From the NCBI GenBank assembly GCA_945901085.1, contig CAMDJV010000001.1, forward strand, positions 227,216-291,215: 64,000 nucleotides of DNA, written 5' to 3'. Every line of letters starts with the position of its first letter. Positions within the stretch are counted from its first letter, which is position 1. Position numbers and translations under genes: made by a program. Of this stretch, positions 17,590 through 26,641 are shown one piece after another. Source of the DNA: Rhodovarius crocodyli. GTDB lineage: Bacteria > Pseudomonadota > Alphaproteobacteria > Acetobacterales > Acetobacteraceae. Under the pieces are notes generated by a model. That model ran no database searches. It was not told where the DNA came from and saw nothing but the letters and a program-made list of their open reading frames with translations.

Positions 17590-18252
17590 ATGCGCCTCCT
17601 TGTCGTTGAAGATAATGCTGAACTCTCGCAACAGCTGCGCAATGCGCTGAGCGAATCGGGTTTTGCTGTCGATGTCGCCGCCGATGGCGAGGAGGGGCTG
17701 CATCTGGGCAGGACCGAGCCTTATGACGCCGTGGTGCTGGATCTGGGCCTGCCGCGGCTGGATGGGCTCTCGGTGCTGCGGCGCTGGCGGGCGGCGGACC
17801 GCGCTATGCCGGTCATTCTGCTCACGGCGCGGGATTCATGGTCGGAAAAGGTGGAGGGGTTGAATGCCGGGGCGGATGATTATCTGGCCAAGCCCTTCAT
17901 CATGGCCGAGTTGATCGCCCGGTTGAATGCGCTGATCCGCCGCGCCAATGGGATTGCCAAATCCGAGTTGGAATTCGGCGAGGTTAGGCTGGACACTGCG
18001 GCCCGCGCCGTCACGCGCCAGGGCGCATCGGTGCGGCTGACGGCGCTGGAATATGGCATGTTGGCCTATCTGGCGCTCAATGCCGGCCGGCCCGTCTCCA
18101 AGACCGAGTTGACGGAGCATTTGTACGCCCAGGATTTTGACCGGGATTCCAATACGCTGGAGGTGATTGCCGGAAGGCTGCGGCGCAAGCTGGGCGATGG
18201 GCTGATCGAGACGGTGCGCGGCCAGGGCTACCGTATGAGCCCGCCACGATGA
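17590..18252 (+). CDS. OmpR/PhoP-type response regulator
   Basis: 220 aa. The receiver domain has acidic residues ED at 7-8, phospho-acceptor D51 (AVVLDLGLPRLDGL), T79 in LLTARD and K101 in DYLAKPF. A C-terminal winged-helix DNA-binding domain covers about residues 125-220 (LTALEYGMLAYLALNAGRPV, SNTLEVIAGRLRRKLG, VRGQGYRM). It overlaps the histidine kinase gene by 4 bp. It begins only 10 bp after tarD, so it may be co-transcribed with it, although a tartrate link is not shown. Closest in style to PhoP/QseB/FeuP regulators. Confidence 0.94.
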   Translation: MRLLVVEDNAELSQQLRNALSESGFAVDVAADGEEGLHLGRTEPYDAVVLDLGLPRLDGLSVLRRWRAADRAMPVILLTARDSWSEKVEGLNAGADDYLAKPFIMAELIARLNALIRRANGIAKSELEFGEVRLDTAARAVTRQGASVRLTALEYGMLAYLALNAGRPVSKTELTEHLYAQDFDRDSNTLEVIAGRLRRKLGDGLIETVRGQGYRMSPPR

Positions 18253-19619
18253 ATGAGACCCCCGCGCCCACCATCCGGGTGCGCGGCAGCCTCACCCGCA
18301 GGCTGGCATTGCTCGCGGCGCTGTGGGTGGCGCTGGGGCTGGGCGTGACCGGCTGGTTTGTCGTCCGCCTGGCCGAGGAGCAGATCGAGACCGCCGCCGA
18401 TGGGCGGATGACATCGCTGCTCGATGCCGTGGTGGCGGCAGCGGCACTCGACCCGACCCGCGGGCCTATCCTGGCGCGCGCCGTGAGCGAACCGGAATTC
18501 GACCGGCCGCTTTCGGGGCATTACTGGCAGATGTCGGCGGCGGGCGGGCTGGTCGCCACCTCGCGCTCGCTATGGGACCAGCGCCTGCCGGCACCACGCC
18601 CCGATGCAGAGCCGCGCAATGAGGACATTATAGGGCCGCGCGACGAGCCGTTGCGGCTATTGGAGCGCCATGTCCAGCTCGAGGCCCGCTTTGGCGCGCC
18701 GCCCTTTCAGACGGTGACGATTCAGGTGGCGGTGACCCGGCGCGACACCGATGCAGAGATTGGCCGGCTGCAAAAGGGCCTGGTGCTGGCCTTTCTGGGC
18801 CTGGGTGCTGGGTTGGTGGCGGTGGTGGCGCTGCTGGTTGTGTGGTCACTGTCACCGCTGCGGCGGGTGCAGGAGGAGTTGGTGGAGGTGCGCGCCGGCA
18901 CCCGCCAACATGTGGACCTGACGGTGCCGAGCGAGGTGGCGCCGCTGGTGCAGGAAATTGAGGCGCTGATCGGCCAGAACCGGGCGACGGTGGAGCGCGC
19001 GCGCACCCATGTGGGTAATCTGGCGCACGCCCTAAAGACGCCCATCGCCGTGCTGCGCAATGCGCTCGAGCGGGAGGAAATCCCAGCTGCCCGGGCCCAG
19101 GCGGCGACGCTGGAGCGCTTGGTGCAACACCATCTGCGCCGCGCCCGGGCCGGCGCGCTGGCCGGCGCGGCGGGTGAGGAGGCGATGCCCATGGCGGCCG
19201 CGCAATCCCTGGCCACGGCCTTGCGGCGGCTGTTTTCCGGCCGTGGCATCAGCATCAACGTGGCCGGCCGTGACGCCGCCCGCACCCGGGCTGACCCGCA
19301 GGATTTGACGGAAATGCTGGGCAATTTGATGGAAAACGCCTGCAAATGGGCGAAGAGCAAGGTGGAATGCCGGGTGGTGCCGGCGGCTGGCGGCATGATC
19401 CGCATTGAGGTGGAGGATGATGGGCCGGGCCTGGCCGAGGGGCAGGATGCGGCGGCGCTGGCGCGCGGTGTGCGGCTGGATGAGGCAGCGCCGGGCAGCG
19501 GGTTGGGGCTGGCCATCGTGGCCGATCTGGCGGGGCTTTATGGCGGGACGCTGTCGCTCAATCGCGGCCAGCGGCTGGGTGGCATGCTGGCGGTTTTGGA
19601 GTTGCCCGGGCGGGTTTAA
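18249..19619 (+). CDS. Membrane-bound sensor histidine kinase
   Basis: 456 aa. Two membrane segments (about residues 17-40 and 175-200) flank a periplasmic sensor of about 135 aa. They are followed by a HAMP-like linker, an H-box with H260 (NLAHALKTPIAVL), N-box (MLGNLMENACKWA), G1 (VEDDGPGL) and G2 (GSGLGLAIVADLAGLYGG). The H-box LAHxLKTP and short C-terminus resemble PhoQ/FeuQ-type kinases. The start overlaps the regulator stop (ATGA), forming a standard two-component pair. The signal is unknown. The following sequence becomes A/T-rich at once. Confidence 0.93.
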   Translation: MNETPAPTIRVRGSLTRRLALLAALWVALGLGVTGWFVVRLAEEQIETAADGRMTSLLDAVVAAAALDPTRGPILARAVSEPEFDRPLSGHYWQMSAAGGLVATSRSLWDQRLPAPRPDAEPRNEDIIGPRDEPLRLLERHVQLEARFGAPPFQTVTIQVAVTRRDTDAEIGRLQKGLVLAFLGLGAGLVAVVALLVVWSLSPLRRVQEELVEVRAGTRQHVDLTVPSEVAPLVQEIEALIGQNRATVERARTHVGNLAHALKTPIAVLRNALEREEIPAARAQAATLERLVQHHLRRARAGALAGAAGEEAMPMAAAQSLATALRRLFSGRGISINVAGRDAARTRADPQDLTEMLGNLMENACKWAKSKVECRVVPAAGGMIRIEVEDDGPGLAEGQDAAALARGVRLDEAAPGSGLGLAIVADLAGLYGGTLSLNRGQRLGGMLAVLELPGRV

Positions 19620-19777
19620 AGATTTCGCGATTTTCTCAATTTCATCCCGCCCTGCGATTAAATTACCACAAAAACACCGTCACGATTATATAAATTTCGA
19701 TTTACGAATAATTATTGCGTCTTTTATTTAGTTAAAATTACATTGATGTTTATTTTATGTTTTTATATATTTGACCA
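19620..19777. other. A/T-rich intergenic patch upstream of glycosyltransferase remnant
   Basis: About 160 bp consisting largely of A/T runs (for example attatataaatttcga, ttttatatatttgac), in sharp contrast to the flanking GC-rich genes. It carries no gene. It might serve as a promoter region or mark the edge of acquired DNA. Confidence 0.5.
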
Positions 19778-19883
19778 ATGGATCACAACATCAATACAAC
19801 AACGGCCCTCTGGTCGCCATCCAAGCCAAAGCGCTGGTTGGCCATGGCGGCCTATCCGCTGGTATGGGCGGTGAACCGGCCCT

Positions 19884-20855
19884 GTGCCGCATGGTTGGCC
19901 GGCGCGATCTATGACCTCGCTCTGCGCTGCAATGGCATCGCGATCAATTATCCGGGCCAATCTGTTCCACCCGGCCGGCGCGCTGGTGGCGGCGCAACGC
20001 GGCGTGCCGTTGCTGCTGGAGGTGAATGCGCCACTGGCCGAGGAAAGGGCGCGTTTCGGGCGGCTGTCCTGGAAAAAACTAGCGGCGGAGAGCGAGCGCT
20101 TTGTCTGGCGCCGGGCCACGCGGGTCTTGCCGGTCACTCAGGTGCTGGCGGGGCATGTGGCGCGAGCGGGCGTGCCTCCGGCGCGCATCGCCGTGGTGCC
20201 CAATGGTATTGAATTGGCGGATTTCCCGCCATCGCGCCCGCGCGCTGAGGAAGGGACGGTCATCCTGGGCTTCATCGGCTTCCTGCGCGAATGGCATGGG
20301 CTGGAGGGCATTCTGCGCGCCCTGGCCGCCGCCCCTGAAGGCCGCCGCATGCTGTTACGCATCGTGGGCGAGGGCCCGGCGCGGGCCGGATTGGAGAGCC
20401 TGGCGCGCGAATTGGGAATAACGCGGCAGGTCGAATTCCTCGGGCTGGCCGAGCGACATGCGGTGCCCGGCCTCATTGCCGGCTTTGACGTGGCCCTGCA
20501 GCCGTCCGCAGTGCCCTATGCCTGCCCACTGAAACTGCTGGAATATATGGCGGCCGGCCGCGCCATCGTGGCGCCGGACCAGCCCAATCTGCGCGAACTT
20601 CTGCAGCATGACAGCACCGCGCTGCTCTTCGCGCCGGGCGATGCGGCGGCGCAATGGCGCGCCATTGCCACACTGGCCGCCGATGCGCCTTTGCGCCGGC
20701 GGCTGGGCGATGCCGCGCGGCGGGACGTCATCCTCCGTGACATGACCTGGGCCGGCCAGGCGCGCCGCGTGGTAGCGCTGGCAGAGGCGGCGATGGCAGA
20801 GCAACGCGCACCCCGCCGGCACCAGGAGGCGGGCTATGCGGAGCCAATGGGATGA
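19884..20855 (+). CDS. GT4 glycosyltransferase, 5'-truncated or frameshifted
   Basis: The frame encodes the later part of a GT-B glycosyltransferase: RANLFHPAGALVAAQRGVPL, LLEVNAPLAEERARFG, VVPNGIELADFPP, then the donor-binding domain with the E-x7-E region LKLLEYMAAGRAIVAPDQPN. Full-length relatives have about 100 residues before the NLFHPAG block; here only about 22 unconvincing residues precede it. In the +2 frame from ATG 19778, about 55 plausible residues (AGAIYDLALRCNGIAINY and upstream) end just where this frame becomes credible, near 19945-19965. A single indel, possibly with a small deletion, would join them. It may be a pseudogene or be translated as a truncated protein. It overlaps the next gene by 4 bp. 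Confidence 0.6.
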   Translation: MPHGWPARSMTSLCAAMASRSIIRANLFHPAGALVAAQRGVPLLLEVNAPLAEERARFGRLSWKKLAAESERFVWRRATRVLPVTQVLAGHVARAGVPPARIAVVPNGIELADFPPSRPRAEEGTVILGFIGFLREWHGLEGILRALAAAPEGRRMLLRIVGEGPARAGLESLARELGITRQVEFLGLAERHAVPGLIAGFDVALQPSAVPYACPLKLLEYMAAGRAIVAPDQPNLRELLQHDSTALLFAPGDAAAQWRAIATLAADAPLRRRLGDAARRDVILRDMTWAGQARRVVALAEAAMAEQRAPRRHQEAGYAEPMG

Positions 20856-21934
20856 GACCGCCACCGCTGCTGCTGCATGTCTTTCCCAGCTTCGCGGTGG
20901 GCGGCGCGCAGGTGCGCTTTGCGGCGCTGGCCAATCGCTTTGGCCGGCGCTGGCGGCATCTGGTGGTGGCGCTGGATGGTGATCTGGCCTGTGCGCAGCG
21001 CCTCGCACCGGGGCTTTCCTGCCAACTCATTGCCGCACCCGCTGGCGGCATTGCCGCCGCCTGGAGGCTATTGCGGCAATGGCGGCCTGCGCTGCTCCTG
21101 ACCAATAATTGGGGCAGCTTCGATTGGGCCATCGCCGCGCGCGGCGTGCCGGGCCTGGCGCATTTGCACGCCGAGGATGGCTTTGGCAGCGAGGAGAGTG
21201 CCGGGCAATTGCGCCGCCGCGTCCTGGCGCGCCGATTGCTGCTGCGGCGCAGCGTGACGGTGCTGCCTTCCACCACCCTGCTGCGCATGGCGCGCGAGGT
21301 GTGGCGCCTGCCCCCCGGCGGGCTGCGGTTGGTGCCCAATGGCGTTGATTTGCAGCGCTTTCGGCCAGGGCCGGCTGGCGCGCTGCCGCCCGGCGAGGGA
21401 CCATGGCTGGGCACCGCAGCGGCGCTGCGGCCGGAGAAGAATATCGGGCGCCTGCTCCGCGCTGCCGCCTTGCTGCGCGGCCAGGGTGTGGCCTTCCGTC
21501 TGGCCATCATGGGCGAGGGGCCGCAACGCCCGGCGCTGGAAGCCCTGGCGCAGAATCTGGGCCTCGCCGATTGCACCCATTTCCTCGGCCATGTGGCCGA
21601 CCCGGCGGCAAGCTGCCGGGCCTTGGATGTCTTCGCCCTTTCCTCGGACACCGAGCAAATGCCATTCGCGGTGTTGGAGGCGATGGCAAGCGGGCTGGCG
21701 GTGGCCAGCACCGATGTGGGCGATGTGGCGGCCATGCTCTCAGCGGAAAACCGGCCCTATCTGGCGGCACTGGATGATCGTGCACTGGCGGATGCGCTGC
21801 GCCCGCTGCTGCGCGATGCTGCGTTGCGGGCCGCCATCGGCCGGGCCAATCGCGCCCGGGCGGAGCAGGTCTTCGATGAGGAGGCGATGTTCCAGGCCCA
21901 TGCCGGGCTGATCAATGGCTTGCTCGCAACCTGA
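20852..21934 (+). CDS. GT4 family glycosyltransferase
   Basis: 360 aa, complete. The N-terminal acceptor domain begins HVFPSFAVGGAQVRFAALAN (the GGA(Q/E)R loop typical of GT4). The donor domain contains LVPNGVDLQRF, AAALRPEKNIGRLLRAAALL and the nucleotide-sugar E-x7-E motif MPFAVLEAMASGLAVASTDV. Likely role: transfer of a sugar to a surface polysaccharide or lipid; donor and acceptor are not deducible. The start overlaps the preceding glycosyltransferase stop, so the two once formed a translationally coupled pair. The 3' end faces ribF 26 bp away. Confidence 0.92.
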   Translation: MRPPPLLLHVFPSFAVGGAQVRFAALANRFGRRWRHLVVALDGDLACAQRLAPGLSCQLIAAPAGGIAAAWRLLRQWRPALLLTNNWGSFDWAIAARGVPGLAHLHAEDGFGSEESAGQLRRRVLARRLLLRRSVTVLPSTTLLRMAREVWRLPPGGLRLVPNGVDLQRFRPGPAGALPPGEGPWLGTAAALRPEKNIGRLLRAAALLRGQGVAFRLAIMGEGPQRPALEALAQNLGLADCTHFLGHVADPAASCRALDVFALSSDTEQMPFAVLEAMASGLAVASTDVGDVAAMLSAENRPYLAALDDRALADALRPLLRDAALRAAIGRANRARAEQVFDEEAMFQAHAGLINGLLAT

Positions 21935-21960
21935 GCGCGAATGGGCGGCAAGGCCTATAT

Positions 21961-22884
21961 TCAGGCCGCCAATATCCGCCGCGCCGCCGCCGCATCCAGC
22001 GCAATCTGCGCCACCAAGGCGTCCAGCCCGGCGAAGCGCTTTTCCTCCCGGATGAAGGCCAGCAGCGCCACGCTCACCTCCTGACCATAGAGATCGCCCG
22101 AAAAATCAAACAAATGGGCCTCGATACGGGAGATCGGGTCGCCGCCCAGGGTCGGCCTGCGTCCGAGATTGGCCACACCGGGCACGACCTGCCCCGAGGC
22201 GAGGGTAACCTGCACGGCATAAACCCCGCGCGCCGGTTCAATATGCCGGCCAAGCGGCACATTGGCGGTGGGAAAGCCCAGGGTGCGGCCACGGGCATCG
22301 CCATGGCTCACCTCGCCCACCACGGTGAAGGGGCGGCCCAGCAGGGCGGCGGCCCGCTCAGGATAGCCGCCCTGCAATTCGCGGCGGATGCGGCTGCTGC
22401 TGATCACGCCCTCGGAATCAGCCAATGGCGGCACCACGGAAAGGCCGATGCCGGCCTCCTCGCAAGCCTGACGCAGCCAGGCGACATTGCCGCCACGGCG
22501 ATAACCAAAGGCGAAATCCGGCCCGCAGGCCAAGTGTCCGGCGCCAATGCCCTCGCGCAGCGCGGTCTGGAAAAACACCTCATGGGGCATATGCGCCCAA
22601 CTGTCATCGAAGGGCAGCGCATAACACAGGGAGGCACCGGCCGCGGCCAGGGCATTGGCCTTGGCGGGCAGCAGGGTCAGGCGAAAGGGCGGGTCATCGG
22701 GGCGGAAATGCTCGCGCGGATGGGGCTCGAAAGTCAGCGCGGCCAGGGGGAGTTCGGGGCGGGCCTGATGGGCGGCAGCCAGCACGGCGCGGTGGCCCAG
22801 ATGCACACCATCGAGATTGCCGAGCGCCACGGTGGCGCCGCGCGCCGCCTCGGGCAGGCCAGCGAGGTTGGAAAACACCCTCAT
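21961..22884 (-). CDS. ribF: Bifunctional riboflavin kinase / FAD synthetase
   Basis: 307 aa, the normal length. The N-terminal adenylyltransferase domain has GNLDGVHLGHRAVLAAA (HxGH) near residue 23 and FEPHPREHFRPDDPPFRL, with SSSRIRRELQGG at the domain end. The C-terminal kinase domain carries GDARGRTLGFPTANVPL, GVYAVQV, NLGRRPTLGGD and IEAHLFDFSGDLYGQ. It converts riboflavin to FMN and then FAD. Its start overlaps the stop of the upstream LOG-family gene (ATGA on the minus strand), so these are co-expressed. No FMN riboswitch is seen. Confidence 0.96.
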   Translation of the reverse strand: MRVFSNLAGLPEAARGATVALGNLDGVHLGHRAVLAAAHQARPELPLAALTFEPHPREHFRPDDPPFRLTLLPAKANALAAAGASLCYALPFDDSWAHMPHEVFFQTALREGIGAGHLACGPDFAFGYRRGGNVAWLRQACEEAGIGLSVVPPLADSEGVISSSRIRRELQGGYPERAAALLGRPFTVVGEVSHGDARGRTLGFPTANVPLGRHIEPARGVYAVQVTLASGQVVPGVANLGRRPTLGGDPISRIEAHLFDFSGDLYGQEVSVALLAFIREEKRFAGLDALVAQIALDAAAARRILAA

Positions 22885-23450
22885 GCCGGCCAGCGGCTTT
22901 CGGTGCTGGGCGTCCAGGCCAGCAGGGCGTCGATAGCGGCATCAGGGTCATGCGCCCGCACCGCGATGGCGCGATGGGGGGCGCGCAGAAAGCCGCCTTC
23001 GAGCATGCGCTGAGTCAGGGCGAAGAACGGGTCCCAAAACCCATCCTCATCGAGATAGACAATGCCCTTGCGATGAAAGCCGAGTTGCGACCAGGACTGG
23101 ATTTCCACCGCCTCCTCCAGCGTGCCAATGCCGCCGGGCAGCACAATGAAGCCATCGGACCATTCATTCATCTGCGCCTTGCGGCTGTGCATATCGGGCA
23201 CGACCGAGAGCCGGGTGATGCCGGTATGCTGCAATTCGCGCTCCCGCAGGGCCTGGGGGATGACGCCATAAACCTCCCCCCCCGCGGCAAGCGCGGCATC
23301 GGCCACCACACCCATCAGCCCGGCACGGCCACCGCCATAGACCATGCGCAAGCCACGCAGGCCAATGGCAGCACCGGTGGCGGCGGCGAGTGCCGCATGC
23401 GCCGGGTCGCGCCCCGGCGAGGCGCCACAAAAGACGCAAACCGCTTGCAT
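22881..23450 (-). CDS. LOG family protein (TIGR00730; cytokinin riboside 5'-monophosphate phosphoribohydrolase-like)
   Basis: 189 aa Rossmann-like protein with the two hallmark motifs, GGRAGLMGVVADAALAAGGE near residue 40 and the PGGxGTxxE motif (VLPGGIGTLEEAVEIQSW) near residue 105. Enzymes of this family hydrolyse nucleoside 5'-monophosphates to base and ribose phosphate; in bacteria the physiological role is mostly uncertain. It is in an apparent operon MaoC - LOG - ribF on the minus strand, 5 bp after MaoC and overlapping ribF by 4 bp. Confidence 0.92.
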   Translation of the reverse strand: MQAVCVFCGASPGRDPAHAALAAATGAAIGLRGLRMVYGGGRAGLMGVVADAALAAGGEVYGVIPQALRERELQHTGITRLSVVPDMHSRKAQMNEWSDGFIVLPGGIGTLEEAVEIQSWSQLGFHRKGIVYLDEDGFWDPFFALTQRMLEGGFLRAPHRAIAVRAHDPDAAIDALLAWTPSTESRWPA

Positions 23451-23455
23451 CGCCC

Positions 23456-23866
23456 TCAGCCCCGGCTGGGAACCATGACGGTGGCCTCGCCCTCGATCAC
23501 CGGCTTGCCGGCCACGGTGCAGGTGGTGTTGAGGGTGACGCGCTTCTTGCCGGGGTCGAGGGCGGTGATCTCGACGGTGGCGGTCACCGTATCGCCAATT
23601 TTGACCGGGGCGCGGAATTTGAGGTTTTGCGACAGGTAAATGCTGCCCTCGCCCGGCAGGCGGGTGCCCAGCACGGCGGAAATCAGCCCGGCCGAGAGCA
23701 TGCCATGGGCGATGCGCTGCTTGAACATCGAGGCGGCGGCGACCTCGGCATTGATATGCACCGGATTGGTGTCACCGCTCACGGCGGCGAACATCAGGAT
23801 ATCCGCCTCACTGACGGTCTTGCCGAAGCTGGCGGTCATGCCCACGGAAAGGTCTTCGAAGAACAT
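23456..23866 (-). CDS. MaoC family (R)-specific enoyl-CoA hydratase-like dehydratase
   Basis: 136 aa, a single hot-dog domain. Start MFFEDLSVGMTASFGKTVSE; the frame is open upstream but shows no homology-like sequence there. The hydratase 2 motif is present: FAAVSGDTNPVHINAEVAAA with the catalytic Asp and His, followed by RIAHGMLSAGLISAVLG. Such small MaoC proteins hydrate (R)-3-hydroxyacyl-CoA precursors (PhaJ-like) or related substrates. It is the first gene of the MaoC-LOG-ribF run. Confidence 0.92.
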   Translation of the reverse strand: MFFEDLSVGMTASFGKTVSEADILMFAAVSGDTNPVHINAEVAAASMFKQRIAHGMLSAGLISAVLGTRLPGEGSIYLSQNLKFRAPVKIGDTVTATVEITALDPGKKRVTLNTTCTVAGKPVIEGEATVMVPSRG

Positions 23867-24015
23867 CGGCTGGCCCCTGTCTTGCTCCCCCCGATGTAAT
23901 CCAGAAACGCCAGTGACGAAACCGCCATGGCTTGCGCTGCGGGGAATTCTGCGGGCAGCGTGGCGGGATGCGGCCATGCAGCCGCGCCTGCCTGTTGATG
24001 AAGGACCATCCGCCC

Positions 24016-25146
24016 ATGCCCATCGCCATGCCCAGCAGCGAGACCTTGCTTGAGGAATTGCGGAGATGGGTCGAGATAGAGACCCCCAGCGCCGATCCGG
24101 CAGCGGTGAACCGGCTGGTGGATCTGGCCGAATCGGGCCTGCGGGCCGCAGGGGCGAGCATTGAGCGCGTGCCCGGCCATAGCGGCCGCGGCGATACCCT
24201 GATCGCGCGGACCAATACCGGCACGGGCAATGCGCCGATCCTGATTTCAGGCCATCTCGATACGGTGTGGGATCATGGTCAATTGCTCAAGGACATGCCG
24301 TTTCGCATCGATGGCGACCGCGCCTATGGCCCGGGGATTTATGACATGAAGGCCGGCAGCTTCCTGGCCTTTCATGCGGTGCGGGAAATCCTGCGCCAGG
24401 GCGTGGCCACCAATCGGCCGATCACCCTGCTGCTCACCCCTGATGAGGAGGTGGGCAGCCCCACCAGCCGCGCCATCATCGAGGCCGAAGCGGCGCGCGC
24501 CGCCGCCGTGCTGATCCCCGAGCCTGCCGGCGGCCCCAATGGCTGCGTGGTGACGGCGCGCAAGGGCACCGGCGGCTTCACCATCACCGCGAAGGGCAAA
24601 AGTGCCCATGCCGGCGGCAATTGGACCGAGGGGCGCAGCGCCGTGGTGGCGCTGGCCAGAATTATCCTGGCGATCCATGCGATGACCGATCTGGAGCGCG
24701 GCATTACCACCAATGTGGCGCCGATCTGGGGCGGCACGCGGCCCAATGTCATCCCGCCCGATGCCGGTTGCCGGGTGGATTTCCGGGTGGCCGAGGCCGA
24801 GCAGGCGCCGGAGGTGATTGCCGCCATCAAGGCGCTGGCCGGTGAGCATGATGGCGTGACCATCACCGTCGAAGGCGGGCTGAACCGCCCACCCATGGTG
24901 GAAAGCGAGGCCGGCCTTGGTCTCTATGCCCAGGCGAAAAGCATCGCCGCCGGCTTTGGCTATGACCTGCCCAAGCAGCATCGCGGCGGCGGTTCGGACG
25001 GCAATTTTACCGCCGCCATGGGCATTCCCACCCTGGACGGGCTGGGCTGCACCGGCCACGGCGCGCATGCGCCCGATGAGCATATCCGCTGGCGCGACCT
25101 GGCACCGCGCGGGGCCACCATCGCGGAGCTGCTCTGCCGGCTTTGA
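24016..25146 (+). CDS. M20 family metallopeptidase (carboxypeptidase G2-like)
   Basis: 376 aa. The start at 24016 has GAAGGA about ten bases upstream; 23998 is an alternative that adds six residues. Zinc ligands and catalytic residues are visible: ISGHLDTVWDHG (His, Asp), YGPGIYDMKAGSF (bridging Asp), LTPDEEVGS (catalytic Glu and ligand Glu), and the C-terminal ligand His in CTGHGAHAPDEH. A dimerisation lid starts near GTGGFTITAKGKSAHAGGNW. The glutamate carboxypeptidase branch cleaves N-acyl glutamates or similar amides. No signal peptide is evident, so it is probably cytoplasmic. Divergent from maoC. Confidence 0.9.
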   Translation: MPIAMPSSETLLEELRRWVEIETPSADPAAVNRLVDLAESGLRAAGASIERVPGHSGRGDTLIARTNTGTGNAPILISGHLDTVWDHGQLLKDMPFRIDGDRAYGPGIYDMKAGSFLAFHAVREILRQGVATNRPITLLLTPDEEVGSPTSRAIIEAEAARAAAVLIPEPAGGPNGCVVTARKGTGGFTITAKGKSAHAGGNWTEGRSAVVALARIILAIHAMTDLERGITTNVAPIWGGTRPNVIPPDAGCRVDFRVAEAEQAPEVIAAIKALAGEHDGVTITVEGGLNRPPMVESEAGLGLYAQAKSIAAGFGYDLPKQHRGGGSDGNFTAAMGIPTLDGLGCTGHGAHAPDEHIRWRDLAPRGATIAELLCRL

Positions 25147-25210
25147 GCCCGGCGCGGGCGAGGGGCGGTGCGTGCTGTCACGCAGGATCAAAAAAGGTAT
25201 ACTGCGCCGC

Positions 25211-26620
25211 GTGAAGCCGCCCTCTCCTTCCCGTCGTGGCCTGCTGGGCCTTGCTGTACTGGGTGCCACGGGCTGCGCCGCGGTGCCGGGGCCCGGTTCG
25301 GGCATCGCCCTGCCCGGCCGCTTTGCCGCCGCCCCCCCCGCACCACCGAACTGGCCCGATGCCAGCTGGTGGCGCGGCTTCGGCTCCGAAGAATTGAATG
25401 CGCTGATGGAAGCCGCGCTGGGCGGCAATTTCGATCTGCGCGCCGCCGAGGCCCGAATCCGGCAAAGCGATGCCAATCTGCGCATTGTCGGTCAACGGTT
25501 GCTGCCCAGCGGGAACCTCACCGCCAATACCTCGCGCACCCAAACACCGACGCAAACCGCCACCGCGGCCAATACCCCCGGCCGCAGCCGCTATATTCAG
25601 CGCGAATTCTTCCAAACCCAGCTGCAGGCCAGTTGGGAGCTGGATTTCTGGGGCCGCAACCGCCGCGCCGTGGAAGCGGCCGAACAATCCGCCCAGGCGG
25701 CGCGCTTCGAGCTGGGTGCGGTGCTGCTCACCACCCAGGCCTCGGTGGCCAATACCTATTTCACCGTGCTGGCAGCCCGCGAGCAATTGGTTGTGCAGGA
25801 GGCCAATGTCACCTCCGCCGAGCGCATTCTGGCCCTCTTGCAGCAGCGGGTTAATGCCGGCACGTCCAATGGGCTGGATCTGGCGCAGCAGAGCACCCTG
25901 GTGGCGCAGCTACGCGCCGGCGTGCCGCCGCTGCGGCTGATCGCCGAGCAGAACACCTATGCCCTGGCCACGCTGACCGGCCGCCTGCCCAGTGACATTG
26001 CGCCACCACAGCAGAAACTGGGCGATGTCCAACTCCCCGCACCCAGCCCCGGCTTGCCGGTGGAGGTGATGGTGCGCCGGCCCGACCTATGGCAGGCTGA
26101 GGCGCTGCTGGCCTCTTCCCAGGCCAATATTGAAGCGGCCCGCGCCGCCCTGCTGCCCAGCATCGTGCTCACCACCAGCGGCGGCTTTCAGAATGTGCTG
26201 CTGGAAAACCTGCTGCGGCCTGGATCGGCGCTTTATTCCTTGGCGGCGGGGCTGACCCAACCCATCTTCCAGCAGGGCCAGTTGCAGGCGCAGCTGCGGC
26301 TGAACCAGGCCCAGGCCGAGGAGCTGCTGGAATTCTACCGCCGCGCCATCGTCAATGCGCTGGTGGATGTGGAGAATGCAATCGTGGCGCTGCGCGAGAC
26401 AACCGAACGCGAGGCCTTGCAGGCCGTGGCGCTGGGCAGCGCGGAGCGGGCCTATGCCATTTCCGAAACCCAGCTTCGCGCCGGCACCATTGACCTGATC
26501 ACCGTGCTGAACACCCAGCAAAGCGTCTTCACCGCACGCGACCAGCTGGCGGTGATCCGCTTGGCGCGGCTGCAGGCGGCGGTGGCGATGTTCCGCGCGC
26601 TGGGCGGCGGCTGGGCCTGA
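25211..26620 (+). CDS. NodT family outer-membrane efflux lipoprotein
   Basis: 469 aa from GTG 25211. The N-terminus has an RR pair, a hydrophobic stretch and a lipobox-like GATGC ending at Cys22, after which lipid attachment is likely. The mature protein has the TolC/NodT double repeat: WWRGFGSEELNALMEAALGG early, ASWELDFWGRNRRAVEAAEQ, VMVRRPDLWQAEALLASSQA, AALLPSIVLT and LTQPIFQQGQLQAQLRLNQA. It forms the outer-membrane trimeric tunnel of the RND system encoded immediately downstream. It is the first gene of the four-gene efflux operon, with 21 bp to the adaptor. Confidence 0.92.
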   Translation: MKPPSPSRRGLLGLAVLGATGCAAVPGPGSGIALPGRFAAAPPAPPNWPDASWWRGFGSEELNALMEAALGGNFDLRAAEARIRQSDANLRIVGQRLLPSGNLTANTSRTQTPTQTATAANTPGRSRYIQREFFQTQLQASWELDFWGRNRRAVEAAEQSAQAARFELGAVLLTTQASVANTYFTVLAAREQLVVQEANVTSAERILALLQQRVNAGTSNGLDLAQQSTLVAQLRAGVPPLRLIAEQNTYALATLTGRLPSDIAPPQQKLGDVQLPAPSPGLPVEVMVRRPDLWQAEALLASSQANIEAARAALLPSIVLTTSGGFQNVLLENLLRPGSALYSLAAGLTQPIFQQGQLQAQLRLNQAQAEELLEFYRRAIVNALVDVENAIVALRETTEREALQAVALGSAERAYAISETQLRAGTIDLITVLNTQQSVFTARDQLAVIRLARLQAAVAMFRALGGGWA

Positions 26621-26641
26621 TGATGAGGATATCCACCTCCC

